DNA of 64,000 bases, taken from contig OZ020493.1 in NCBI GenBank assembly GCA_963971405.1, forward strand, positions 1,798,001 to 1,862,000, given 5' to 3'. This DNA is from Psococerastis gibbosa (lineage: Eukaryota; Arthropoda; Insecta; Psocodea; Psocidae). Position 1 is the stretch's first letter; every line of letters begins with the position of its first letter. Below, one piece after another: positions 48,878-62,656 of the stretch. The notes beneath the pieces are model-generated. The model was not told the origin of the DNA, searched no databases, and saw only the letters and a program-made list of their open reading frames with translations. The position numbers were made by a program, and so were the translations under genes.

Positions 48878-50157
48878 GTGAGTACTTATGGACTGAAGGG
48901 CGTAAAGTTTGGGAAGGCTTTGCCCCCCCCCTCCTCGAGCATTGTGCGACGTGGTTCATACTTCATGGTCATATATAAGGGATAAACAAGTTTTTATTTC
49001 CACGCTCGAATTAGTAAACAGTGAAATCATAAGGTACTCAAGTCTACAGTAGACTTATCTAATTCTTCAGCATGCAGGTGAAATGGACTGAAGGGCGTAA
49101 CGTTTGGGAAGGCTTTGCCCCCCCCCCCCCTCCTCGAGCATTGTGCGACGTGGTTCATACTTCATGGTCATATATAAGGGATAACCAAGTTTTTATTTCA
49201 ACGCTCGAAGTAGTAAACAGTGAAATCATAAGGTACTCAAGTCTACAGTAGACTTATCTAATTCTTCAGCATGCAGGTGAAGTACTGGAAGTGCCGGACT
49301 AACCACTATCTTTTTTTTTCTAGCAGTCGGGCGGTTTCAATTGACTAGTGGGTACAATGTTTGACTGATTATGAAAAAAATGTTCAACAATTCCTACACA
49401 CGGAGGGAATTTCAAACGTGAAGACACACTCCAGTGAATTGCGGAAGACTTTCGATAATCGGACAACTACATAAATATTTGTGGGTGAGTACTTTTGGAC
49501 ACAGAGGCGTAATGTGTCCTTCCCTCTCCCAGCCTCGAGCATTGTAAGACGTGGTGGTTCATACGCCATGGTCCCCTTTGCAGCATTATGAATAGTAGCA
49601 TTCCTAATAAGGAATATTCATAAAAGATTTAATACAGTATGTGGGTGAGTACATGTGGACTCGGGGCGAACAGCTACACCCATATAAATAAATATATATG
49701 TAGGGAATAAGGAATATTTATAAGGAAGGAATAACCCTGTTTTTTTTGCACACTCCAATTAGTAAAGTGTAAACTCATGTCTGCAGTAGACATATTTAAG
49801 ATCTACATATATATTTGTGGGTGAGTACTTTTGGACTCAGGGGCGTAATGTGTCCTTCCCTCCCCCAGCCTCGAGCATTGTAAGACGTGGTGGTTCATAC
49901 GTCATTTTCCCCTTTGCAGCATTATGAATAGTAGCATTCCTAATAAGGAATATACATAAAAGATTTAATACAGTTTGTGGGTGAGTACTTATGGACTCGG
50001 GGCGAACAGCTATACCTATGTAAATAAACATATATGTAGGGAATAAGGAATATTTATAAGGAAGGAATAACCCAGTTTTTATTTGCAGACTCCAATTAGT
50101 AAAGTGTAAACGCATGTCTGCAGTAGACATATTTAAGATCTACATAAATATTTGTGA
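48878..50157 (+). repeat. Unit T3
   Basis: Monomer starts: A 48878, A' 49078, D 49277, B 49485, C 49645, B 49821, C 49981. C 49981 has AAACGCATG, shared only with the T3 at 57746, so those two are sister copies. Confidence 0.9.
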
Positions 50158-50903
50158 GTGAGTACTTATGGACTAAAGGGCGTAAAGCTTGGGAAGGCTT
50201 TGCCCCCCCCCCTCCTCGAGCACTGTGCGACGTGGTTAATACTTCATTGTCATATATAAGGGATAACCAAATTTTTATTTCAACGCTCGAATTAGTAAAC
50301 AGTGAAATCATAAGGTACTCAAGTCTACAGTAGACTTATCTAATTCTTCAGCATGCAGGTGAAGTACTGGAAGTGCCGGACTAACCACTATCTTTTTTTT
50401 TCTAGCAGTCGGGCGGTTTCAATTGACTAGTGGGTACAATGTTTGACTGATTATGAAAAAAATGTTCAACAATTCCTACACACGGAGGGAATTTCAAACG
50501 TGAAGACACACTCCAGTGAATTGCGGAAGAATTTCGATAATCGGACAACTACATAAATATTTGTGGGTGAGTACTTTTGGACTCAGGGGCGTAAGGTGTC
50601 CTTCCCTCCCCCAGCCTCGAGCATTGTAATACGTGGTGGTTCATACGTCATTTTCCCCTTTGCAGCATTATGAATAGTAGCATTCCTAATAAGGAATATA
50701 CATAAAAGATTTAATACAGTTTGTGGGTGAGTACTTATGGACTCGGGGCGAACAGCTATACCTATGTAAATAAACATATATGTAGGGAATAAGGAATATT
50801 TATAAGGAAGGAATAACCCAGTTTTTATTTGCAGACTCCAATTAGTAAAGTGTAAACTTATGTCTGCAGTAGACATATTTAAGATCTACATAAATATTTG
50901 TGA
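50158..50903 (+). repeat. Unit T1b
   Basis: Monomer starts: A 50158 (ten C), D 50359, B 50567, C 50727. Confidence 0.9.
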
Positions 50904-53034
50904 GTGAGTACTTATGGACTAAAGGGCGTAAAGCTTGGGAAGGCTTTGCCCCCCCCCCCCCTCCTCGAGCACTGTGCGACGTGGTTCATACTTCATTGTC
51001 ATATATAAAGGATAACCAAATTTTTATTTCAACGCTCGAATTAGTAAACAGTGAAATCATAAGGTACTCAAGTCTACAGTAGACTTATCTAATTCTTCAG
51101 CATGCAGGTGAAGTACTGGAAGTGCCGGACTAACCACTATCTTTTTTTTTCTAGCAGTCGGGCGGTTTCAATTGACTAGTGGGTACAATGTTTGACTGAT
51201 TATGAAAAAAATGTTCAACAATTCCTACACACGGAGGGAATTTCAAACGTAAAGACACACTCCAGTGGATTGCGGAAGACTTTCGATAATCGGACAACTA
51301 CATAAATATTTGTGGGTGAGTACTTTTGGACACAGAGGCGTAATGTGTCCTTCCCTCTCCCAGCCTCGAGCATTGTAAGACGTGGTGGTTCATACGCCAT
51401 GGTCCCCTTTGCAGCATTATGAATAGTAGCATTCCTAATAAGGAATATTCATAAAAGATTTAATACAGTATGTGGGTGAGTACATGTGGACTCGGGGCGA
51501 ACAGCTACACCTATATAAATAAATATAAATGTAGGGAATAAGGAATATTTATAAGGAAGGAATAACCCAGTTTTTATTTGCAGACTCCAATTAGTAAAGT
51601 GTAAACTCATGTCTGAAGTAGACATATCTAAGATCTACATAAATATTTGTGAGTGAGTACTTTTGGACTCAGGGGCGTAATGTGTCCTTCCCTTCCCCAG
51701 CCTCGAGCATTGTAAGACGTGGTGGTTCATACGCCATGGTCCCCTTTGCAGCATTATGAATAGTAGCATTCCTAATAAGGAATGTACATAAAAGATTTAA
51801 TACAGTATGTAGGTGAGCACTTATGGACTCGGGGCGAACAGCTACACCTATATAAATTAATATATACGTAGGGAATTAGGAATATTTATAAGGAAGGAAT
51901 AACCCAGTTTTTATTTGCAGACTCCAATAAGTAAAGTGTAAACTCATGTCTGCAGTAGACATATTTAACACGGAGGGAATTTCAAAAGTGAAGACAAACT
52001 CCAGTGAATTGCGGAAGACTTTCGAAAATCGGACAACTACATAAATATTTGTGGGTGAGTACTTTTGGACACAGAGGCGTAATGTGTCCTTCCCTCTCCC
52101 AGCCTCGAGCATTGTAAGACGTGGTGGTTCATACGCCATGGTCCCCTTTGCAGCATTATGAATAGTAGCATTCCTAATAAGGAATATTCATAAAAGATTT
52201 AATACAGTATGTGGGTGAGTACATGTGGACTCGGGGAGAACAGCTACACCTATATAAATAAATATAAATGTAGGGAATAAGGAATATTTATCAGGAAGGA
52301 ATAACCCAGTTTTTATTTGCAGACTCCAATTAGTAAAGTGTAAACTCATGTCTGAAGTAGACATATCTAAGATCTACATAAATATTTGTGAGTGAGTACT
52401 TTTGGACTCAGGGGCGTAATGTGTCCTTCCCTTCCCCAGCCTCGAGCATTGTAAGACGTGGTGGTTCATACGCCATGGTCCCCTTTGCAGCATTATGAAT
52501 AGTAGCATTCCTAATAAGGAATGTACATAAAAGATTTAATACAGTATGTAGGTGAGCACTTATGGACTCGGGGCGAACAGCTACACCTATATAAATTAAT
52601 ATATACGTAGGGAATTAGGAATATTTATAAGGAAGGAACAACCCTGTTTTTATTTGCAGACTCCAATAAGTAAAGTGTAAACTCATGTCTGCAGTAGACA
52701 TATTTAACACGGAGGGAATTTCAAAAGTGAAGACAAACTCCAGTGAATTGCGGAAGACTTTCGAAAATCGGACAACTACATAAATATTTGTGGGTGAGTA
52801 CTTTTGGACTCAGGGGCGTAATGTGTCCTTCCCTCCCCCAGCCTCGAGCATTGTAAGACGTGGTGGTTCATACGTCATTATAACGCCTACGCCTATATAA
52901 ATAAATATATATGTAGGGAATAAGGAATATTTATAAGGAAGGAATAGCCCAGTTTTTATTTGCAGACTCCAATTAGTAAAGTGTAAACTCATGTCTGCAG
53001 TAGTCATATTTAAGATCTACATAAATATTTGTTA
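50904..53034 (+). repeat. Unit T6
   Basis: Monomer starts: A 50904, D 51108, B 51316, C 51476, B 51653, C 51813, d 51968, B 52055, C 52215, B 52392, C 52552, d 52707, bc 52794. Matches 14846-16974 at a shift of about 36.06 kb. Confidence 0.9.
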
Positions 53035-54860
53035 GTGAGTACTTATGGACTGAAGGGCGTAAAGTTTGGGAAGGCTTTGCCCCCCCCCCCCCCTCCTCGA
53101 GCACTGTGCGACGTGGTTCATACTTCATGGTCATATATAAGGGATAAACAAGTTTTTATTTCCACGCTCGAATTAGTAAACAGTGAAATCATAATGTACT
53201 CAAGTCTACAGTAGACTTATCTAATTCTTCAGCATGCAGGTGAAGTACTGGAAGTGCCGGACTAACCACTATCTTTTTTTTTCTAGCAGTCGGGCTGTTT
53301 CAATTGACTAGTGGGTACAATGTTTGACTGATTATGAAAAAAATGTTCAACAATTCCTACACACGGAGGGAATTTTAAAAGTGAAGACAAACCCCAGTGA
53401 ATTGCGGAAGACTTTCGAAAATCGGACAACTACATAAATATTTGTGGGTGAGTACTTTTGGACTCAGGGGCGTAATGTGTCCTTCCCTCCCCCAGCCTCG
53501 AGCATTGTAAGACGTGGTGGTTCATACGTCATTTTCCCCTTTGCAGCATTATGAATAGTAGCATTCCTAATAAGGAATATTCATAAAAGATTTAATACAG
53601 TTTGTGGGTGAGTACTTATGGACTCGGGGCGAACAGCTATACCTATGTAAATAAACATATATGTAGGGAATAAGGAATATTTATAAGGAAGGAATAACCC
53701 AGTTTTTATTTGCAGACTCCAATTAGTAAAGTGTAAACTCATGTCTGAAGTAGACACATCTAAGATCTACATAAATATTTGTGAGTGAGTACTTTTGGAC
53801 TCAGGGGCGTAATGTGTCCTTCCCTTCCCCAGCCTCGAGCATTGTAAGACGTGGTGGTTCATACGCCATGGTCCCCTTTGCAGCATTATGAATAGTAGCA
53901 TTCCTAATAAGGAATATTCATAAAAGATTTAATACAGTATGTGGGTGAGTACATGTGGACTCGGGGAGAACAGCTACACCTATATAAATAAATATAAATG
54001 TAGGGAATAAGGAATATTTATCAGGAAGGAATAACCCTTTTTTTATTTGCAGACTCCAATTAGTAAAGTGTAAACTCATGTCTGAAGTAGACATATCTAA
54101 GATCTACATAAATATTTGTGAGTGAGTACTTTTGGACTCAGGGGCGTAATGTGTCCTTCCCTTCCCCAGCCTCGAGCATTGTAAGACGTGGTGGTTCATA
54201 CGCCAAGGTCCCCTTTGCAGCATTATGAATAGTAGCATTCCTAATAAGGAATGTACATAAAAGATTTAATACAGTATGTAGGTGAGCACTTATGGACTCG
54301 GGGCGAACAGCTACACCTATATAAATTAATATATACGTAGGGAATTAGGAATATTTATAAGGAAGGAACAACCCAGTTTTTATTTGCAGACTCCAATAAG
54401 TAAAGTGTAAACTCATGTCTGCAGTAGACATATTTAACACGGAGGGAATTTCAAAAGTGAAGACAAACTCCAGTGAATTGCGGAAGACTTTCGAAAATCG
54501 GACAACTACATAAATATTTGTGGGTGAGTACTTTTGGACTCAGGGGCGTAATGTGTGCTTCCCTCCCCCAGCCTCGAGCATTGTAAGACGTGGTGGTTCA
54601 TACGTCATTTTCCCCTTTGCAGCATTATGAATAGTAGCATTCCTAATAAGGAATATACATAAAAGATTTAATACAGTTTGTGGGTGAGTACTTATGGACT
54701 CTGGGCGAACAGCTATACCTATGTAAATAAACATATATGTAGGGAATAAGGAATATTTATAAGGAAGGAATAACCCAGTTTTTATTTGCAGACTCCAATT
54801 AGTAAAGTGTAAACTCATGTCTGCAGTAGACATATTTAAGATCTACATAAATATTTGTGA
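53035..54860 (+). repeat. Chimeric unit: T1c-like start joined to T7
   Basis: Monomer starts: A 53035, D 53240, B 53448, C 53608, B 53785, C 53945, B 54122, C 54282, d 54437, B 54524, C 54684. B 53448 has the T1-type CGTCATTTTCCCC but then GGAATATTCAT as in T7. All later T7 markers are present. Confidence 0.87.
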
Positions 54861-55912
54861 GTGAGTACTTATGGACTAAAGGGCGTAAAGCTTGGGAAGG
54901 CTTTGCCCCCCCCCCTCCTCGAGCACTGTGCGACGTGGTTCATACTTCATTGTCATATATAAGGGATAACCAAATTTTTATTTCAACGCTCGAATTAGTA
55001 AACAGTGAAATCATAAGGTACTCAAGTCTACAGTAGACTTATCTAATTCTTCAGCATGCAGGTGAAGTACTGGAAGTGCCGGACTAACCACTATCTTTTT
55101 TTTTCTAGCAGTCGGGCGGTTTCAATTGACTAGTGGGTACAATGTTTGACTGATTATGAAAAAAATGTTCAACAATTCCTACACACGGAGGGAATTTCAA
55201 ACGTAAAGACACACTCCAGTGGATTGCGGAAGACTTTCGATAATCGGACAACTACATAAATATTTGTGGGTGAGTACTTTTGGACACAGAGGCGTAATGT
55301 GTCCTTCCCTCTCCCAGCCTCGAGCATTGTAAGTCGTGGTGGTTCATACGCCATGGTCCCCTTTGCAGCATTATGAATAGTAGCATTCCTAATAAGGAAT
55401 ATTCATAAAAGATTTAATACAGTATGTGGGTGAGTACATGTGGACTCGGGGCGAACAGCTACACCTATATAAATTAATATATACGTAGGGAATTAGGAAT
55501 ATTTATAAGGAAGGAATAACCCAGTTTTTATTTGCAGACTCCAATAAGTAAAGTGTAAACTCATGTCTGCAGTAGACATATTTAACACGGAGGGAATTTC
55601 AAAAGTGAAGACAAACTCCAGTGAATTGCGGAAGACTTTCGAAAATCGGACAACTACATAAATATTTGTGGGTGAGTACTTTTGGACTCAGGGGCGTAAT
55701 GTGTCCTTCCCTCCCCCAGCCTCGAGCATTGTAAGACGTGGTGGTTCATACGTCATTATAACGCCTACGCCTATATAAATAAATATATATGTAGGGAATA
55801 AGGAATATTTATAAGGAAGGAATAGCCCAGTTTTTATTTGCAGACTCCAATTAGTAAAGTGTAAACTCATGTCTGCAGTAGTCATATTTAAGATCTACAT
55901 AAATATTTGTTA
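54861..55912 (+). repeat. Unit T4
   Basis: Monomer starts: A 54861, D 55062, B 55270, C 55430, d 55585, bc 55672. Confidence 0.9.
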
Positions 55913-56659
55913 GTGAGTACTTATGGACTGAAGGGCGTAAAGTTTGGGAAGGCTTTGCCCCCCCCCCCTCCTCGAGCACTGTGCGACGTGGTTCATACTT
56001 CATGGTCATATATAAGGGATAAACAAGTTTTTATTTCCACGCTCGAATTAGTAAACAGTGAAATCATAATGTACTCAAGTCTACAGTAGACTTATCTAAT
56101 TCTTCAGCATGCAGGTGAAGTACTGGAAGTGCCGGACTAACCACTATCTTTTTTTTTCTAGCAGTCGGGCTGTTTCAATTGACTAGTGGGTACAATGTTT
56201 GACTGATTATGAAAAAAATGTTCAACAATTCCTACACACGGAGGGAATTTTAAAAGTGAAGACAAACTCCAGTGAATTGCGGAAGACTTTCGAAAATCGG
56301 ACAACTACATAAATATTTGTGGGTGAGTACTTTTGGACTCAGGGGCGTAATGTGTCCTTCCCTCCCCCAGCCTCGAGCATTGTAAGACGTGGTGGTTCAT
56401 ACGTCATTTTCCCCTTTGCAGCATTATGAATAGTAGCATTCCTAATAAGGAATATACATAAAAGATTTAATACAGTTTGTGGGTGAGTACTTATGGACTC
56501 GGGGCGAACAGCTATACCTATGTAAATAAACATATATGTAGGGAATAAGGAATATTTATAAGGAAGGAATAACCCAGTTTTTATTTGCAGACTCCAATTA
56601 GTAAAGTGTAAACTCATGTCTGCAGTAGACATATTTAAGATCTACATAAATATTTGTGA
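55913..56659 (+). repeat. Unit T1a
   Basis: Monomer starts: A 55913, D 56115, B 56323, C 56483. Confidence 0.9.
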
Positions 56660-57745
56660 GTGAGTACTTATGGACTAAAGGGCGTAAAGCTTGGGAAGGC
56701 TTTGCCCCCCCCCCCCCTCCTCGGGCACTGTGCGACGTGGTTAATACTTCATTGTCATATATAAGGGATAACCAAATTTTTATTTCAACGCTCGAATTAG
56801 TAAACAGTGAAATCATAAGGTACTCAAGTCTACAGTAGACTTATCTAATTCTTCAGCATGCAGGTGAAGTACTGGAAGTGCCGGACTAACCACTATCTTT
56901 TTTTTTCTAGCAGTCGGGCGGTTTCAATTGACTAGTGGGTACAATGTTTGACTGATTATGAAAAAAATGTTCAACAATTCCTACACACGGAGGGAATTTC
57001 AAACGTGAAGACACACTCCAGTGAATTGCGGAAGACTTTCGATAATCGGACAACTACATAAATATTTGTGGGTGAGTACTTTTGGACTCAGGGGCGTAAG
57101 GTGTCCTTCCCTCCCCCAGCCTCGAGCATTGTAATACGTGGTGGTTCATGCGTCATTTTCCCCTTTGCAGCATTATGAATAGTAGCATTCCTAATAAGGA
57201 ATATACATAAAAGATTTAATACAGTTTGTGGGTGAGTACTTATGGACTCGGGGCGAACAGCTATACCTATGTAAATAAACATATATGTAGGGAATAAGGA
57301 ATATTTATAAGGAAGGAATAACCCAGTTTTTATTTGCAGACTCCAATTAGTAAAGTGTAAACTCATGTCTGAAGTAGACACATCTAAGATCTACATAAAT
57401 ATTTGTGAGTGAGTACTTTTGGACTCAGGGGCGTAATGTGTCCTTCCCTTCCCCAGCCTCGAGCATTGTAAGACGTGGTGGTTCATACGCCATGGTCCCC
57501 TTTGCAGCATTATGAATAGTAGCATTCCTAATAAGGAATATTCATAAAAGATTTAATACAGTATGTGGGTGAGTACATGTGGACTCGGGGAGAACAGCTA
57601 CACCTATATAAATAAATATAAATGTAGGGAATAAGGAATATTTATCAGGAAGGAATAACCCAGTTTTTATTTGCAGACTCCAATTAGTAAAGTGTAAACT
57701 CATGTCTGCAGTAGACATATTTAAGATCTACATAAATATTTGTTA
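56660..57745 (+). repeat. Unit T2
   Basis: Monomer starts: A 56660, D 56864, B 57072, C 57232, B 57409, C 57569. B 57072 has a private TTCATGCGTC. Confidence 0.9.
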
Positions 57746-59024
57746 GTGAGTACTTATGGACTGAAGGGCGTAAAGTTTGGGAAGGCTTTGCCCCCCCCCT
57801 CCTCGAGCATTGTGCGACGTGGTTCATACTTCATGGTCATATATAAGGGATAAACAAGTTTTTATTTCCACGCTCGAATTAGTAAACAGTGAAATCATAA
57901 GGTACTCAAGTCTACAGTAGACTTATCTAATTCTTCAGCATGCAGGTGAAATGGACTGAAGGGCGTAACGTTTGGGAAGGCTTTGCCCCCCCCCCCCTCC
58001 TCGAGCATTGTGCGACGTGGTTCATACTTCATGGTCATATATAAGGGATAACCAAGTTTTTATTTCAACGCTCGAAGTAGTAAACAGTGAAATCATAAGG
58101 TACTCAAGTCTACAGTAGACTTATCTAATTCTTCAGCATGCAGGTGAAGTACTGGAAGTGCCGGACTAACCACTATCTTTTTTTTTCTAGCAGTCGGGCG
58201 GTTTCAATTGACTAGTGGGTACAATGTTTGACTGATTATGAAAAAAATGTTCAACAATTCCTACACACGGAGGGAATTTCAAACGTGAAGACACACTCCA
58301 GTGAATTGCGGAAGACTTTCGATAATCGGACAACTACATAAATATTTGTGGGTGAGTACTTTTGGACACAGAGGCGTAATGTGTCCTTCCCTCTCCCAGC
58401 CTCGAGCATTGTAAGACGTGGTGGTTCATACGCCATGGTCCCCTTTGCAGCATTATGAATAGTAGCATTCCTAATAAGGAATATTCATAAAAGATTTAAT
58501 ACAGTATGTGGGTGAGTACATGTGGACTCGGGGCGAACAGCTACACCCATATAAATAAATATATATGTAGGGAATAAGGAATATTTATAAGGAAGGAATA
58601 ACCCTGTTTTTTTTGCACACTCCAATTAGTAAAGTGTAAACTCATGTCTGCAGTAGACATATTTAAGATCTACATATATATTTGTGGGTGAGTACTTTTG
58701 GACTCAGGGGCGTAATGTGTCCTTCCCTCCCCCAGCCTCGAGCATTGTAAGACGTGGTGGTTCATACGTCATTTTCCCCTTTGCAGCATTATGAATAGTA
58801 GCATTCCTAATAAGGAATATACATAAAAGATTTAATACAGTTTGTGGGTGAGTACTTATGGACTCGGGGCGAACAGCTATACCTATGTAAATAAACATAT
58901 ATGTAGGGAATAAGGAATATTTATAAGGAAGGAATAACCCAGTTTTTATTTGCAGACTCCAATTAGTAAAGTGTAAACGCATGTCTGCAGTAGACATATT
59001 TAAGATCTACATAAATATTTGTGA
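57746..59024 (+). repeat. Unit T3
   Basis: Monomer starts: A 57746, A' 57946, D 58144, B 58352, C 58512, B 58688, C 58848. Carries the AAACGCATG shared with 48878. Confidence 0.9.
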
Positions 59025-59771
59025 GTGAGTACTTATGGACTAAAGGGCGTAAAGCTTGGGAAGGCTTTGCCCCCCCCCCCTCCTCGAGCACTGTGCGACG
59101 TGGTTAATACTTCATTGTCATATATAAGGGATAACCAAATTTTTATTTCAACGCTCGAATTAGTAAACAGTGAAATCATAAGGTACTCAAGTCTACAGTA
59201 GACTTATCTAATTCTTCAGCATGCAGGTGAAGTACTGGAAGTGCCGGACTAACCACTATCTTTTTTTTTCTAGCAGTCGGGCGGTTTCAATTGACTAGTG
59301 GGTACAATGTTTGACTGATTATGAAAAAAATGTTCAACAATTCCTACACACGGAGGGAATTTCAAACGTGAAGACACACTCCAGTGAATTGCGGAAGAAT
59401 TTCGATAATCGGACAACTACATAAATATTTGTGGGTGAGTACTTTTGGACTCAGGGGCGTAAGGTGTCCTTCCCTCCCCCAGCCTCGAGCATTGTAATAC
59501 GTGGTGGTTCATACGTCATTTTCCCCTTTGCAGCATTATGAATAGTAGCATTCCTAATAAGGAATATACATAAAAGATTTAATACAGTTTGTGGGTGAGT
59601 ACTTATGGACTCGGGGCGAACAGCTATACCTATGTAAATAAACATATATGTAGGGAATAAGGAATATTTATAAGGAAGGAATAACCCAGTTTTTATTTGC
59701 AGACTCCAATTAGTAAAGTGTAAACTTATGTCTGCAGTAGACATATTTAAGATCTACATAAATATTTGTGA
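59025..59771 (+). repeat. Unit T1b
   Basis: Monomer starts: A 59025, D 59227, B 59435, C 59595. Confidence 0.9.
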
Positions 59772-61904
59772 GTGAGTACTTATGGACTAAAGGGCGTAAA
59801 GCTTGGGAAGGCTTTGCCCCCCCCCCCCCCCTCCTCGAGCACTGTGCGACGTGGTTCATACTTCATTGTCATATATAAAGGATAACCAAATTTTTATTTC
59901 AACGCTCGAATTAGTAAACAGTGAAATCATAAGGTACTCAAGTCTACAGTAGACTTATCTAATTCTTCAGCATGCAGGTGAAGTACTGGAAGTGCCGGAC
60001 TAACCACTATCTTTTTTTTTCTAGCAGTCGGGCGGTTTCAATTGACTAGTGGGTACAATGTTTGACTGATTATGAAAAAAATGTTCAACAATTCCTACAC
60101 ACGGAGGGAATTTCAAACGTAAAGACACACTCCAGTGGATTGCGGAAGACTTTCGATAATCGGACAACTACATAAATATTTGTGGGTGAGTACTTTTGGA
60201 CACAGAGGCGTAATGTGTCCTTCCCTCTCCCAGCCTCGAGCATTGTAAGACGTGGTGGTTCATACGCCATGGTCCCCTTTGCAGCATTATGAATAGTAGC
60301 ATTCCTAATAAGGAATATTCATAAAAGATTTAATACAGTATGTGGGTGAGTACATGTGGACTCGGGGCGAACAGCTACACCTATATAAATAAATATAAAT
60401 GTAGGGAATAAGGAATATTTATAAGGAAGGAATAACCCAGTTTTTATTTGCAGACTCCAATTAGTAAAGTGTAAACTCATGTCTGAAGTAGACATATCTA
60501 AGATCTACATAAATATTTGTGAGTGAGTACTTTTGGACTCAGGGGCGTAATGTGTCCTTCCCTTCCCCAGCCTCGAGCATTGTAAGACGTGGTGGTTCAT
60601 ACGCCATGGTCCCCTTTGCAGCATTATGAATAGTAGCATTCCTAATAAGGAATGTACATAAAAGATTTAATACAGTATGTAGGTGAGCACTTATGGACTC
60701 GGGGCGAACAGCTACACCTATATAAATTAATATATACGTAGGGAATTAGGAATATTTATAAGGAAGGAATAACCCAGTTTTTATTTGCAGACTCCAATAA
60801 GTAAAGTGTAAACTCATGTCTGCAGTAGACATATTTAACACGGAGGGAATTTCAAAAGTGAAGACAAACTCCAGTGAATTGCGGAAGACTTTCGAAAATC
60901 GGACAACTACATAAATATTTGTGGGTGAGTACTTTTGGACACAGAGGCGTAATGTGTCCTTCCCTCTCCCAGCCTCGAGCATTGTAAGACGTGGTGGTTC
61001 ATACGCCATGGTCCCCTTTGCAGCATTATGAATAGTAGCATTCCTAATAAGGAATATTCATAAAAGATTTAATACAGTATGTGGGTGAGTACATGTGGAC
61101 TCGGGGAGAACAGCTACACCTATATAAATAAATATAAATGTAGGGAATAAGGAATATTTATCAGGAAGGAATAACCCAGTTTTTATTTGCAGACTCCAAT
61201 TAGTAAAGTGTAAACTCATGTCTGAAGTAGACATATCTAAGATCTACATAAATATTTGTGAGTGAGTACTTTTGGACTCAGGGGCGTAATGTGTCCTTCC
61301 CTTCCCCAGCCTCGAGCATTGTAAGACGTGGTGGTTCATACGCCATGGTCCCCTTTGCAGCATTATGAATAGTAGCATTCCTAATAAGGAATGTACATAA
61401 AAGATTTAATACAGTATGTAGGTGAGCACTTATGGACTCGGGGCGAACAGCTACACCTATATAAATTAATATATACGTAGGGAATTAGGAATATTTATAA
61501 GGAAGGAACAACCCTGTTTTTATTTGCAGACTCCAATAAGTAAAGTGTAAACTCATGTCTGCAGTAGACATATTTAACACGGAGGGAATTTCAAAAGTGA
61601 AGACAAACTCCAGTGAATTGCGGAAGACTTTCGAAAATCGGACAACTACATAAATATTTGTGGGTGAGTACTTTTGGACTCAGGGGCGTAATGTGTCCTT
61701 CCCTCCCCCAGCCTCGAGCATTGTAAGACGTGGTGGTTCATACGTCATTATAACGACTACGCCTATATAAATAAATATATATGTAGGGAATAAGGAATAT
61801 TTATAAGGAAGGAATAGCCCAGTTTTTATTTGCAGACTCCAATTAGTAAAGTGTAAACTCATGTCTGCAGTAGTCATATTTAAGATCTACATAAATATTT
61901 GTTA
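59772..61904 (+). repeat. Unit T6
   Basis: Monomer starts: A 59772 (15 C), D 59978, B 60186, C 60346, B 60523, C 60683, d 60838, B 60925, C 61085, B 61262, C 61422, d 61577, bc 61664. Confidence 0.9.
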
Positions 61905-62656
61905 GTGAGTACTTATGGACTGAAGGGCGTAAAGTTTGGGAAGGCTTTGCCCCCCCCCCCCCCCCTCCTCGAGCACTGTGCGACGTGGTTCATACTTCAT
62001 GGTCATATATAAGGGATAAACAAGTTTTTATTTCCACGCTCGAATTAGTAAACAGTGAAATCATAATGTACTCAAGTCTACAGTAGACTTATCTAATTCT
62101 TCAGCATGCAGGTGAAGTACTGGAAGTGCCGGACTAACCACTATCTTTTTTTTTCTAGCAGTCGGGCTGTTTCAATTGACTAGTGGGTACAATGTTTGAC
62201 TGATTATGAAAAAAATGTTCAACAATTCCTACACACGGAGGGAATTTTAAAAGTGAAGACAAACCCCAGTGAATTGCGGAAGACTTTCGAAAATCGGACA
62301 ACTACATAAATATTTGTGGGTGAGTACTTTTGGACTCAGGGGCGTAATGTGTCCTTCCCTCCCCCAGCCTCGAGCATTGTAAGACGTGGTGGTTCATACG
62401 TCATTTTCCCCTTTGCAGCATTATGAATAGTAGCATTCCTAATAAGGAATATACATAAAAGATTTAATACAGTTTGTGGGTGAGTACTTATGGACTCGGG
62501 GCGAACAGCTATACCTATGTAAATAAACATATATGTAGGGAATAAGGAATATTTATAAGGAAGGAATAACCCAGTTTTTATTTGCAGACTCCAATTAGTA
62601 AAGTGTAAACTCATGTCTGCAGTAGACATATTTAAGATCTACATAAATATTTGTGA
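61905..62656 (+). repeat. Unit T1c-like
   Basis: Monomer starts: A 61905 (16 C), D 62112, B 62320, C 62480. Sister of the unit at 16975. Confidence 0.88.

Larger units (their letters stand above)
41291..50903 (+). repeat. Complete 9.6-kb superunit
   Basis: T6, T1c, T7, T4, T1a, T2, T3, T1b in order, 9613 bp by my boundaries. It is the only copy here with all eight units intact, so I use it as the reference for the third level of repetition. The next copy follows with no spacer. Confidence 0.85.
50904..59771 (+). repeat. 8.87-kb superunit lacking about one T1
   Basis: T6, T1c/T7 chimera, T4, T1a, T2, T3, T1b. Matching positions in 44.7-53.0 kb and 53.6-61.9 kb are shifted by 8867-8870 bp. 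The loss of about 745 bp maps to the B monomer at 53448. Confidence 0.85.
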
